DNA from: Actinomycetes bacterium
Lineage (GTDB): Bacteria; Actinomycetota; Acidimicrobiia; Acidimicrobiales; RAAP-2
Direction: 5' to 3'
DNA: 48,774 bases
Assembly: GCA_021791845.1 (NCBI GenBank)
Contig: JAJYVT010000016.1
Coordinates: forward strand, 1 to 48,774
Position 1 is the first letter of the stretch. Each line of letters begins with the position of its first letter. This document shows positions 28,627-36,614 of this stretch, one piece after another. The notes beneath the pieces are model-generated. The model made no database searches, was not told the origin of the DNA, and saw only the letters and a list, made by a program, of their open reading frames with translations. The position numbers and the translations under genes were made by a program.

Positions 28627-29223
28627 TCAGGACCTGTGCAGGACGCGGACGTGCCAGCTGCCCGCCCGGCCACCGACGTCGGCCGCACCGGTCGGGGCGA
28701 ACCCGGCCTTCGCCAGCACCCGCTGGGACGCCACGTTCTCGTGCGTCGTCCGCGCCCGCAGCGTGCGCAATCCGTGCCGCGACACCGCCAGGCGGCACAG
28801 CTCCTCCACTGCCGCCGTCGCCACGCCCCGGCCGGTTGCTCGCTCCGCGACGCGGTAACCGACCTCGGCGGCGCCGTCGTCGATGTCGCGCAGGTTGAAG
28901 CGGCCGATGACGGAGCCGTCCTCGTCGAGGAGGACGTAGTAGGCGGCGCGACCGGTCTCCTGCTCAGAGAGCAGCGCTCGGAACCGCTCGGGGAATTGGG
29001 CGAAGTACGCGTCGCCGCGGTCGGAGATCGACGTGGCGAAGTAGGCGCGGTTGGCCAGCTCGAAGGCGAGCACCCGCGGAGCGTGGTCCGATCGCAGTTG
29101 CTGGAGCTCGCGCACCGCGCCACGGTACCCGGCGGCGCCCCGCCCAGCTCCGGGGCCCGTCTCCGTCGCCGGCTCGGGCCGGCGCCACCGGCCCGCCGTC
29201 GCGGCGGGCGGTATCGTCGGCAT
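28627..29223 (-). CDS. GNAT family acetyltransferase
   Basis: The protein has 198 residues from the ATG at 29223; a GTG at 29115 would give 162 residues starting VRELQQLRSDHAPRVL, which fits the domain start better. GNAT elements are YYVLLDEDGSVIGRFNLRDI, EVGYRVAERATGRGVATAAV and LRARTTHENVASQRVLAKAGF. The 5' end at 29223 lies only 15 bp from the divergent channel gene, so promoters overlap. The substrate is unknown. Confidence 0.85.
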   Translation of the reverse strand: MPTIPPAATAGRWRRPEPATETGPGAGRGAAGYRGAVRELQQLRSDHAPRVLAFELANRAYFATSISDRGDAYFAQFPERFRALLSEQETGRAAYYVLLDEDGSVIGRFNLRDIDDGAAEVGYRVAERATGRGVATAAVEELCRLAVSRHGLRTLRARTTHENVASQRVLAKAGFAPTGAADVGGRAGSWHVRVLHRS

Positions 29224-29238
29224 GGAAGGCAGGTGAAG

Positions 29239-30258
29239 ATGGGTCGTCCCACGCCACGCCGGCGCATTTGGAAGGCTCTCGGGGCGCTCGCGGTCGTGCT
29301 CGGGGGCGGCACGGTCGGCTACTGGGTCCTCGGACTGACCCCTCTCGATGCTCTGTACCAGACGGTCATCACCGTGAGCACGGTGGGGTTCCGAGAGATG
29401 TTCGCCCCGACCGGAGCGAACAAGGTCTTCACCATCGTCTTGATCCTCGTCGGCGTCAGCACCGGCCTGTACGCCTTCGGAGCGGTGCTCGAGGTCGTCA
29501 TCGAGGGCGACCTGTTCGACATGTGGGGTAGGAGACGCATGGAACGCAAGATCTGCAGCCTCAGCAATCACGTCATCGTGTGCGGTCATGGTCGAGTCGG
29601 TCGCTCGATCGCCGGGCACCTGGCCGCCGGCGGGTTCGACTTCGTGGTCGTGGACCAAGACCCCGAGCGCCTGATCGGTGCGGGGTATCTCACCCTCGTG
29701 GGTGATGCAACCAACGACCATGTCCTGCGAGAGGCCGGGATCGAGACGGCCCGCGCCCTGGTTGCCGCCACCAGCACCGACACCACCAACGTCTACCTCA
29801 CCCTGAGCGGCCGAGCGCTCCGACCGGAGTTGTTCATCATCGGGCGGGCACGGGTGGTCGACTCGGAGGCGAAGCTGCTACGGGCGGGAGCCGATCGCGT
29901 CATCAATCCCCAGGCCATCGGAGGAGCCCGCGTCGCGGCGATGTTGATGCAGCCACACGTGTCGGAGTTCCTGGACGTGATCACCCACAGCAGCGAGGTC
30001 GAGTTCCGACTGTCTGAGCTCCCCGTCGGGTCCAACTCGTCGTTGACCGGTCTCACGCTTCGAGAGGCGCGGCTACGCGAACGAACCGGGGCCCTCGTGC
30101 TCGCCATCCGCGACGTCGAGGGAGGCTTCAAGACCAATCCCGGACCGGACACCGCCATGGCGAACGGCGACGTCCTGATCGCGATCGGCACCGACGCGCA
30201 GCTGGCGGCCCTCGTGACCCTCTCCGGGGTTGCCGGGACGCCCGATCGGCTTCCCTGA
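29239..30258 (+). CDS. Potassium channel protein with TrkA-N/RCK domains
   Basis: The protein has 339 residues; AGGTGAAG directly precedes the ATG. One N-terminal helix, a pore loop with filter-like TVSTVGF (the usual GYGD is replaced by GFRE) and a second helix VFTIVLILVGVSTGLYAFG form a two-helix channel. An NAD-binding RCK domain follows (VIVCGHGRVGRSIAGHLA, near 115) and then a TrkA-C domain (LPVGSNSSLTGLTLREARLRE). It most likely gates K+ in response to nucleotide or ion binding. Related bacterial channels also carry TVGF with variable following residues. Confidence 0.9.
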   Translation: MGRPTPRRRIWKALGALAVVLGGGTVGYWVLGLTPLDALYQTVITVSTVGFREMFAPTGANKVFTIVLILVGVSTGLYAFGAVLEVVIEGDLFDMWGRRRMERKICSLSNHVIVCGHGRVGRSIAGHLAAGGFDFVVVDQDPERLIGAGYLTLVGDATNDHVLREAGIETARALVAATSTDTTNVYLTLSGRALRPELFIIGRARVVDSEAKLLRAGADRVINPQAIGGARVAAMLMQPHVSEFLDVITHSSEVEFRLSELPVGSNSSLTGLTLREARLRERTGALVLAIRDVEGGFKTNPGPDTAMANGDVLIAIGTDAQLAALVTLSGVAGTPDRLP

Positions 30259-30321
30259 GGCCGCCGTCGGCACCGGCGTCCCCGGCGACGCCAAGCGAGC
30301 TGGCGCGACCCGGTCGGACGT

Positions 30322-30750
30322 TCAGTCGCCGCCATCCCCCTGGAAGCCGACGAGCCAGTGGAGACCGAACCGGTCGATGACCTTCCCGTCGGAGTCTCCC
30401 CACGGCCGCACCTGCAGGTCGTCCACGACATGGCCGCCCTCAGAGAGCCTGACGAACCAGCCTCTCAGTATCGAGGGCGCGGCCGTTCCCAGCAGCGAGA
30501 GCATCATCCCTTGACACCGGACCGGACGCTCGTCGCCGGCCGCGTCGGAGCCGAAGAGCACGACCGGGCCGTCCGTCAGGTAGCCATGCGCAACTGCGTC
30601 GCCTGGACCGTCCGTCCGTCCGAGCTCCTCGAAGGTGTGCAGCTGCACCGAGCAACCGAAGACGTCACCGTAAAAGGACAGGGCCTCTCGCGCCGTCCCG
30701 GGGAAGTGAACGTACGGCGTCGGCGGCGTCGGCGGCGTCGGACCCGGCAT
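30322..30750 (-). CDS. VOC family (PhnB-like) protein
   Basis: The protein has 142 residues. YVHFPGTAREALSFYGDVFG near 13, VLFGSDAAGDE near 64 and DRFGLHWLVGF at the end match the PhnB/glyoxalase-like group. Enzymatic role and metal are not determined. It converges on the K+ channel gene with a 63-bp gap. Confidence 0.86.
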   Translation of the reverse strand: MPGPTPPTPPTPYVHFPGTAREALSFYGDVFGCSVQLHTFEELGRTDGPGDAVAHGYLTDGPVVLFGSDAAGDERPVRCQGMMLSLLGTAAPSILRGWFVRLSEGGHVVDDLQVRPWGDSDGKVIDRFGLHWLVGFQGDGGD

Positions 30751-30919
30751 GGTGCCCTCCTCGTGTCGTGTCGAACCCCTCAGGGTGAAGACGGGCGTGC
30801 ACGGCGATTCTCATCGTACGGTCGCCGCACCGACGATGCCGACGCCGCGGTCGGCCGCGAACCCCTCTCCGTCTCCCTGCCGCTGCCGCGCGCCGCGAGC
30901 CGCTCCCGCGGCGCCGCAG

Positions 30920-30948
30920 CTGATACCCATGGGGGTATCTGGTACGAT
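30920..30948 (+). promoter_or_regulatory. Promoter with embedded CsoR/CstR-type operator
   Basis: GATACCC and GGGTATC (30922-30928 and 30933-30939) form a 7-bp inverted repeat with four bases between, the form seen in operators of CsoR-family repressors. A -10-like TACGAT at 30943-30948 and a weak -35 CTGATA at 30920-30925 are 17 bp apart, so the repeat sits between them. The expected start of transcription is at the ATG at 30956, giving a leaderless mRNA. No CsoR-family gene is in the window. CstR-type members respond to persulfides and CsoR to copper. Confidence 0.7.
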
Positions 30949-30955
30949 GCCGCCG

Positions 30956-31270
30956 ATGACCACACCCGCCCTCTCCACCGGCGCGACCACCACTCCGAGC
31001 CGCCTCGGCGCCGCGCCCGACCGCGCCGTCGGCAGGCACTGGCCGAAGCACCGGATCCTGTTCCTCCTGGCCGGAACCTTCACGCTCACCGGCACGATCC
31101 TCGCGGCCAGCGTGAACCGATGGTTCGCGCTGCTGCCCGGGCTCGTCGGCGCCAACCAGCTCCTGCTCGTCACCACCGGGTGGTGCCCCGCCTCCGCGCT
31201 GCTCGACCGGGTGTTGCCCACGACGAGCGACCCGGGGTCGGACGGACGTCAGCCGCACTGCGCGAGGTGA
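30956..31270 (+). CDS. DUF2892 (YgaP-type) small membrane protein
   Basis: The protein has 104 residues with two hydrophobic helices: RILFLLAGTFTLTGTILAASV and WFALLPGLVGANQLLLVTTGW, ending in the family's TGWCPAS motif. In other bacteria this domain is fused to or next to rhodanese and persulfide-handling genes. The CsoR/CstR-like operator upstream supports a sulfur-stress or metal-stress role. In-frame upstream starts exist but the promoter position favours 30956. Confidence 0.82.
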   Translation: MTTPALSTGATTTPSRLGAAPDRAVGRHWPKHRILFLLAGTFTLTGTILAASVNRWFALLPGLVGANQLLLVTTGWCPASALLDRVLPTTSDPGSDGRQPHCAR

Positions 31271-31343
31271 GCGCACCCGGCACGGTGTCCGCCACCGAGC
31301 GAGGTCGCCGGCGGACGGGTGCGGTCTCGCGAGCGACCGAGGC

Positions 31344-31916
31344 TCAGTCGGCGGGGCGCGTCTCGGGCGAGGGCTGCCACTCTCGCCTGAGCAGCCCGTA
31401 GACCCACGAGTCCGAGACCTCGCCGTTCACGACGCAGTCTTCCCGCAACGTCCCTTCCCGCACGAACCCGAGCTTCTCGAGGACCCGGGCGGATGCGGCA
31501 TTGCGCGTATCGGTCTCAGCCTGGACGCGGTTGAGGTCCAACGAGTCGAACGCCCAGCGCAGCAACTCGCGCCCCGCCTCGGTCGCGTGGCCATGGCCCC
31601 ACACTGCGTCGTCGTAGCAGTAGCCCAACGACGCGCTGCGGTAGTCCGGGTTCCACCGGCCCAGGCTGCACCAGCCGAGGAAGACCCCGTCATCGACACG
31701 GTCCACGGCCAGCCGCGCCCCGGTACCCGCCTCTGCCATCTGCCGGCTCGCCGCGATGAACCGCTCGGCGCGCGCAGGGTCGGTCCACGGCGGCGCGTCC
31801 CAATAGCGCAGCACGTGCGCGTTGGCATGCAGCGCGAAGAGGTCGCTGGCATCGGCGTCTTCGAAGGGGCGCAGTCTAAGGCGCGCGGTGTGCAGCGTGG
31901 GGGTGGGCAACGACAT
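31344..31916 (-). CDS. GNAT family acetyltransferase (RimJ/RimL type)
   Basis: The protein has 190 residues. LHTARLRLRPFEDADASDLF near 8, LGYCYDDAVWGHGHATEA near 95 and AETDTRNAASARVLEKLGFVREGTLRE (split at Ala-Ser) near 135 are the hallmarks of this group. The C-terminal VYGLLRREW is also typical. The substrate is unknown. Confidence 0.92.
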   Translation of the reverse strand: MSLPTPTLHTARLRLRPFEDADASDLFALHANAHVLRYWDAPPWTDPARAERFIAASRQMAEAGTGARLAVDRVDDGVFLGWCSLGRWNPDYRSASLGYCYDDAVWGHGHATEAGRELLRWAFDSLDLNRVQAETDTRNAASARVLEKLGFVREGTLREDCVVNGEVSDSWVYGLLRREWQPSPETRPAD

Positions 31917-31947
31917 CGGGTGATGTTCCCCTCCGGGACCGGTGATG

Positions 31948-32210
31948 TCAATCAGATGTGCGGGGGCTCACCACTCGCAGTTGGCATGCGCCGTCTCTGC
32001 CGGCGGGCAGTGCGACATGCACCCGGCACGGGTGCCCGATCACCCTGCACGTGCGGCACGCGTCGATGTGCTCGCCGGCTCCTGGCAGGTCGAACCGCGT
32101 CGACCCTCGAACGAGGACGACCAGTTGATCGACCGCAGAGAAGCGCTCTCCGTCAGGGACGGCGACGCCGCGGCGCTCGAGGATCAGGGACTCTCGGGCT
32201 CCACGCGCAT
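31948..32210 (-). pseudogene. Frameshifted reading frame for a small Cys-containing protein (86 aa if corrected)
   Basis: From the ATG at 32210 the frame reads MRVEPE and then stops. If the dinucleotide in the GAGAG run at 32191-32195 is removed, it continues as SLILERRGVAVPDGERFSAV, DQLVVLVRGSTRFDLPGAG and a CRTC...C cysteine cluster (Cys51, Cys54, Cys61) to a TGA at 31948. Composition and codon pattern look coding. It begins 122 bp after the radical SAM gene, on the same strand and in the same frame as that gene's end. I do not recognise the family. Confidence 0.55.
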
Positions 32211-32331
32211 GATCGGCGAACGCTCGGGCGCAAGGCGCGCCGGCGCCGCCCAGGTGGGAGCCCGCGTGGAATGTCGCCGGAGATCGCGCGCGCCTGCCGC
32301 CGGCGCAGGTGCGTACGGGTCGACAGCGCCG

Positions 32332-33750
32332 TCAGCCCAGAACAGCGCCGGTGCAGCGACCGGCCGTCAGCGGGGCCAGCTGGGTAGCGGTGGGCTCGCT
32401 GCAGCAGAACCACGCCTCGGTCAGCCGCGGCCGAGGGCCGGGCGGTCCGGCCGCGCGGCTACCGAGCCGCGGCGGTGGCCCCCCGCCGACCGCCGACCGC
32501 ACGGTGGCGTCGACGGCACCGAAGACGTCGGCGATCGGGTCCTCGGCGCGGGCTTCGACCAGGGCCGCCACGGCCCTTTGCAGCTCGTCGATCGCCGGGT
32601 CCGGGTGGCTCCAGGTCCACCCGAGGTGTTCGTCGTCGTAGGTCCCGAGCGAGCTGGCGAGCTCCGGTTGGTCGAGGAGCAAGGAACCGCGCGGCACGAG
32701 GAGGCGGATCGAGTACTGCACCGGGTCCACGTTCTCCACCAGATCATGGGCGAGCACGAAGTCCAACAGCTCGACGAGGTTGTGGCCCGTGGTCCACGGC
32801 GTGAACGGCAGCCAGGAAGGGCGGGCCTCGATGTGGTGGCGACGCAGCAGGGAGACCGCGGCCGAGGCATCCTCGGCGGTGTGACCCTTGGCCAGCAGGC
32901 GGAGCACGGCCTCGTCGGTCGACTCGAAGGCCGAGACGACGAAGCGGCACCCGGCGTCGGCCAGGTCGGGCCACAAGTGGGCGTAGCGGAGCACGTGCTC
33001 GACCTTCACCGTGCAGTCGAACGTCAGCCGGGGGTGACGAGCCCCGATCGCCTCGACCACCCGACCGGCGTGACGAGGAGCGTTGAGGAAGTCCGGGTCG
33101 GCGAAGGTGAGGTGGGTGGCGCCGGCCTCCACCAGCCGGTCGACGTCAGCCACCACCTCCGCCACGTCGACGGGGCGGACCCGGCCGTCGTAGACAACGG
33201 GCACCGGGCAGTGCCGGCACCGGTGCGAGCAGCCCCGGCTGGCTTCCACCGCTCCCACCAGGTGCTCCCCATCGGCGGCGACCAGCCGGGCGTACCGGTC
33301 GAGCGGCGGAAGGGCACGGCGATCGGTGGGGCGCTCGGGAACGCGGCCCAGCCGGACCGCTGGCCCGAGCGAAGCGCCGGCGGCCCACGCCTCCAGCCCT
33401 GGCTCGAACTCCCCCGCCACGACGGCGTCGGCGCTCGGTCCCCCACCGGGAACCTCGCTGGACAGCCCGGTACCGGCGGCCCCGGCGTAGAGCCCGTAGT
33501 AGCAGACGGGGATGCCCGGCTGGCGGTCCCGGATGGCCGCCACCGCCTGACGGCCCAGGCGCATGGCCGTGTGCATGGGCACCGAGATCGCCACCCGGTC
33601 GGCCCAGTCGACAGCCTCGTCATCGAGGGGCTCGACGGCCAGGTCGAGACACCGCACCTCGTGGCCCGCCCGTCGCAGGCGAGCCGCCGGTCCGGCAAGG
33701 GCGACCGGCTGTCGGCCCAGCTCGTAGGTCGACACCAGTAGGACGCGCAC
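32332..33750 (-). CDS. B12-binding radical SAM protein with CCSEP tail
   Basis: The protein has 472 residues, GTG start with GGAAG upstream. Residues ~1-125 form a Rossmann-like cobalamin-binding domain without the DxHxxG base-off motif. The radical SAM cluster motif CX3CX2C is Cys174, Cys178, Cys181 (SRGCSHRCRHCP). A TIM-barrel part follows (LTFADPDFLNAPRHAG, FVVSAFESTDEAVLRLLAKGH). The C-terminus carries TEAWFCCSEPTATQ with adjacent Cys449 and Cys450. This recalls the radical SAM family known for a CUAEP/CCAEP tail (Sec or Cys), named here from memory. It probably modifies a small molecule or peptide. The next gene upstream is an ATP-grasp enzyme 11 bp away. Confidence 0.9.
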   Translation of the reverse strand: MRVLLVSTYELGRQPVALAGPAARLRRAGHEVRCLDLAVEPLDDEAVDWADRVAISVPMHTAMRLGRQAVAAIRDRQPGIPVCYYGLYAGAAGTGLSSEVPGGGPSADAVVAGEFEPGLEAWAAGASLGPAVRLGRVPERPTDRRALPPLDRYARLVAADGEHLVGAVEASRGCSHRCRHCPVPVVYDGRVRPVDVAEVVADVDRLVEAGATHLTFADPDFLNAPRHAGRVVEAIGARHPRLTFDCTVKVEHVLRYAHLWPDLADAGCRFVVSAFESTDEAVLRLLAKGHTAEDASAAVSLLRRHHIEARPSWLPFTPWTTGHNLVELLDFVLAHDLVENVDPVQYSIRLLVPRGSLLLDQPELASSLGTYDDEHLGWTWSHPDPAIDELQRAVAALVEARAEDPIADVFGAVDATVRSAVGGGPPPRLGSRAAGPPGPRPRLTEAWFCCSEPTATQLAPLTAGRCTGAVLG

Positions 33751-33761
33751 AGCTTCCGACG

Positions 33762-35006
33762 CTATCGGGCGCACCGCCGGACGGCTGCTGCAGCACCAGG
33801 CGGGCGCCGACGGACTTCGAGCAGGCCAGTCGCTTGCCGTAGCCGTGCCTCCACGTCGGCCGGGGTAGGCCCCTTGGCGAACACGAAGCCCAGGTAGCGG
33901 TCGCCCTCGGGCAGCGGCACCAGGCGGGACCCCGGGGACAGGGTGATATCGACGGCCGTGACGCCGGGCACCGACCGGGCCCTCCCGCATCCGGCCACCC
34001 GTTCGAGGATCCCGTCGACGGTGACGGGGAGCATCGCCACCCCGGATGCCGGCTTCTCGCGGACCACACCCTCCATCGGCAGGCGCAGGGCGTGGCGCAC
34101 GATCACGTCCTCGAGCGAGGCGTGGTCCTCCAGCCGCAGGGCGCGGGAGCAATGCCCGCCGATCGACCGGGCTGCCACCTCGAGCACCGTCACCCGACCG
34201 CCCGGGCCGAGGCGCAGCTCGGCGTGGACCGGTCCCTCCGTGAGCCCCAGAGCGACCACCGCCTTGGCCGTCTCGGCCTGCACGGCCGACAGCACCGCTC
34301 CCGGGTGGCGGGAGGGAGTGACGTAGAGCGTCTCGGGGAAGGTGGGGCCGTCGAGCGGGTCGGGCTTGTCCCATACCGTGACCACCGCCGTCCGACCACC
34401 CACCACAAGGGCTTCGACCGCCACCTCCTCGCCGGGAAGGAACCGCTCGACCACCAGGGGCGCGCCCGCTCCGGCGATCCGGGCCACCCTGGCGGCGGCC
34501 GCCGTCGCCCCATCGGGGTCGTCCACCCGCAGCACTCCCTGACTGGCCGCCCGGTCGGTGGGCTTGATCACGCAGGGGAACCCCAGCTCCCCGGCAGCTC
34601 TGGCTGCCGCTCCCGCCCCCTGGACCACCCGGAAGGCCGGTTGGTCCAGGCCGGCTTCGGTCAGCCGCCTGCGCTGGGCCGCTTTGTCGCGCGTGCGGGC
34701 CACGGCGGCCGGTGGGCTGGCAGCCAGGCCGAGGGCGTGGGAGGCCGCCGCGGCAAGCTCCACCGCCTGGTCGTCCACGGCCAGGACGGCGTCGAGCGGC
34801 GAGCGGCGGTGGAGGGCGACGATGGCCTCGACCGCCAGGTCGAGCCGGTCGAAGGGCAGGACGACCGAGCCGCCACCCAACGAACCGGCCAGCGGCTGCG
34901 GCCGGTCGGTGCCGATCATCAGCTCGGCACCAGCCCGCTGCGCGGCGGCCACGAAGTCGGGCGCCCGGTAGGTGGTGGTCGGCAGAAGGAGGAGGAGACG
35001 CGGCAC
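33762..35006 (-). CDS. ATP-grasp domain ligase
   Basis: The protein has 414 residues, GTG start. The N-terminal domain (VPRLLLLLPTTTYRAPDFVAAA) precedes an ATP-grasp core: FPCVIKPTDRAASQGVLRVDD near 140, PLVVERFLPGEEVAVEALV near 178 and ELRLGPGGRVTVLEVAARSIGG near 258 with the metal-binding acidic residues. The family joins a carboxylate to an amine or thiol using ATP. Its layout is similar to carbamoyl-phosphate synthase-like and BioC-type small-molecule ligases. It is 11 bp from the radical SAM gene, so the two act together. Confidence 0.9.
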   Translation of the reverse strand: MPRLLLLLPTTTYRAPDFVAAAQRAGAELMIGTDRPQPLAGSLGGGSVVLPFDRLDLAVEAIVALHRRSPLDAVLAVDDQAVELAAAASHALGLAASPPAAVARTRDKAAQRRRLTEAGLDQPAFRVVQGAGAAARAAGELGFPCVIKPTDRAASQGVLRVDDPDGATAAAARVARIAGAGAPLVVERFLPGEEVAVEALVVGGRTAVVTVWDKPDPLDGPTFPETLYVTPSRHPGAVLSAVQAETAKAVVALGLTEGPVHAELRLGPGGRVTVLEVAARSIGGHCSRALRLEDHASLEDVIVRHALRLPMEGVVREKPASGVAMLPVTVDGILERVAGCGRARSVPGVTAVDITLSPGSRLVPLPEGDRYLGFVFAKGPTPADVEARLRQATGLLEVRRRPPGAAAAVRRCAR

Positions 35007-35050
35007 TGTCTCTATGATGGCGTAGTCGGTCGCACTTGGCCGACCACCAT
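35007..35050. promoter_or_regulatory. 44-bp divergent start region with partial inverted repeat
   Basis: The start codons of the leftward ATP-grasp gene and the rightward NifU-type gene are only 44 bp apart. A TATGAT at 35013-35018 could be the -10 for the rightward gene. GTCGG and CCGAC with a 10-bp spacer lie between the two genes. Such a short shared region implies linked control of the two units. Confidence 0.45.
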
Positions 35051-35698
35051 ATGATTGACGCTGCATCCGATTCCGACTTCATCGTGACCCCGGCTGCCGC
35101 GGTCGAGGTGCTGGCACTGCGCTCGACCGAACGCAACTCGGCCTCCCTCGCCCTGTGGATCGAGGTGTCGGGCACCAGTGGCGACGCGTACACCTACGAC
35201 ATCTACTTCCGCGCCGCGGTCGACGCCCACGTCGAGGACTGGCAGGACGAGCAGGAAGGGCTGCCGGTGGTCATCCCCAGCGCCAGCGTCGACCGGCTGC
35301 GCGGCGCCGTGCTGGACCTCGACGGCGAGGGGACTCAGTCGGGCATGGTCATCCGCAACCCCAACCAACCTCCGTCGTCGCCGGCGGTCGGGACACGGGA
35401 CCTCCCCCCGGTCGACCTGAGCGGTGACGTGGCCCAGCGGGTGATCCAGGCGCTCGAGCAGCGGGTCAACCCGGCAATCGCCGCCCATGGTGGGCGGGCC
35501 GACCTGGTGGCGGTGGAGGGGAGCACCGCCTACCTGCGCCTGGCCGGCGGGTGCGCCGGATGCGGGATGGCGTCCGTCACCCTCAGCCAGGGCATCGAGG
35601 TGACGCTGCGCGAGCTGGTACCCGAGATCACGAGCGTGGTCGACGTGACCGACCACGCCGCCGGCACCAACCCCTACTACCAGCCGGCCAAGAAGTAG
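35051..35698 (+). CDS. NifU/NfuA-type Fe-S cluster carrier
   Basis: The protein has 215 residues. The N-terminal half is a degenerate A-type (HesB/IscA-like) domain with FIVTPAAAVEVLALRSTERN. The C-terminal half is a NifU domain with VNPAIAAHGGRADLVAVEGS and the cluster-binding CxxC (Cys168, Cys171 in GGCAGCGMASVTLSQGIE). Such carriers supply Fe-S clusters to client enzymes; the divergent radical SAM gene nearby is an obvious client. The ATG at 35051 is used; a TTG at 35036 is possible. The gene ends at the edge of the IS graveyard. Confidence 0.9.
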   Translation: MIDAASDSDFIVTPAAAVEVLALRSTERNSASLALWIEVSGTSGDAYTYDIYFRAAVDAHVEDWQDEQEGLPVVIPSASVDRLRGAVLDLDGEGTQSGMVIRNPNQPPSSPAVGTRDLPPVDLSGDVAQRVIQALEQRVNPAIAAHGGRADLVAVEGSTAYLRLAGGCAGCGMASVTLSQGIEVTLRELVPEITSVVDVTDHAAGTNPYYQPAKK

Positions 35699-35721
35699 CG
35701 CCGGGTCCCAGAGTGAACCCC

Positions 35722-35969
35722 CCTGGGTCTCTTGGAGGCTCCACGCCTTGATGTCATGAAGGAGCGCAGTGCGACTCCCGCGTGACGAACATCGGTGATG
35801 CCGGCCGGTTCGAGCGCCGATCACGAGGAGTGCCTCGATGGCGACGGTCACGAGTAAGCGCCCGGGTGCCGTGCAGTCCGGCGGGGCCTCCTCCCGTCGA
35901 ACGGGACCAGGTGTGCGGAGCACACTTGGGGTTGCCAAACCACCCCGAATGCGACGGAAGGAGACTCCC
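35722..35969 (+). other. Non-coding left-end region upstream of the IS110-type transposase
   Basis: The start codon of an IS110-type transposase follows at 35970, and about 250 bp of non-coding DNA lies before it. In IS110-group elements this region is known to encode the bridge RNA that guides integration. The first 40 bp (35722-35761) closely match 45064-45105 near another IS remnant. Whether a full bridge RNA survives is not visible by eye. Confidence 0.5.
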
Positions 35970-36102
35970 GTGGAACACAGCAAACAGTACGTCGGTCGAC
36001 CTGCACCGGCGCCGGAGTGTGATCGTCCGGCGAAACGAGGCTGACGGCGAGACCCTCGACACCGTGCGCATCGACAACGATCCTGTTGCCCTGTCGGCTG
36101 AA
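35970..36102 (+). pseudogene. IS110 family transposase, N-terminal fragment
   Basis: A GTG at 35970 with GGAAGGAG upstream starts VEHSKQYVG. Two bases are missing near 35994, after which the next frame gives VDLHRRRSVIVRRNEADGE and TLDTVRIDND, the typical first part of IS110 DEDD transposases. Homology ends near 36102 and the rest of the gene (about 300 residues including the Ser recombination motif) is absent. Confidence 0.8.
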
Positions 36103-36175
36103 CGGCACGGTGTCCGGCTTGGCAAGGGCGCGGCGGTAGAGGTCCTTGGTCACGTTGCGCTGCATGGACGCGGGG

Positions 36176-36529
36176 GTTCAAGGCCTCCTCGTGACGCCGG
36201 CGGAACCGGGTGACCGTCGTGTGGTCGGGAAGCAGTCCGGCGCAGATCACCCGGAAGGCGACGTCGACGTGGCACGCACGCTCGATCTGGCGGGACGATC
36301 GGACCCCGACGCAGTAGGCGTAGAGCAACAGCGCCACCATCGTGGCGGGGTCGTGCGCTGCGCCGCCCCAGCCATCGGCTCGGTAGTCGGCGTAGAAGGC
36401 CGAGCGGTCCATCTCTTCGACCGCGTCGAGCACGAACCACGCCAAGTGGTCTTCGGGCAGCCAGTCCGCCATCGACGGCGGCAGCAGATAGAGCTGATCG
36501 CGTTCTGGGGCAAGGAGGTTGTAGGCCAC
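36176..36529 (-). pseudogene. IS1182 family transposase, N-terminal fragment
   Basis: The GTG at 36529 starts VAYNLLAPERDQLYLLPPS and continues MADWLPEDHLAWFVLDAVEE, RSSRQIERACHVDVAFRVI and LLPDHTTVTRFRRRHEEALN, the N-terminal domain (~118 residues) of IS1182-type DDE transposases. The frame stays open beyond this point, but the sequence loses all resemblance and the catalytic part is missing. Confidence 0.88.
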
Positions 36530-36614
36530 GGGCCAATCCTCGCCATCACACCTGGTCAGATGGTGGATCTCACGCGCGCGCCACCTGGGAGTCTGCAGAT
36601 CGCCGCGGAGGTTC

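Noticed and set aside
33762..35193. Very long leftward frame joining the radical SAM gene to upstream DNA (953 codons)
   Set aside because: The upstream part only mirrors the ATP-grasp gene out of frame; the GTG at 33750 with GGAAG and the cobalamin-binding domain mark the true start.
35012..36165. Continuation of the IS1182 frame to 35012
   Set aside because: Similarity to transposase ends at about 36176; the rest is chance open frame across IS110 debris and the NifU-type gene.
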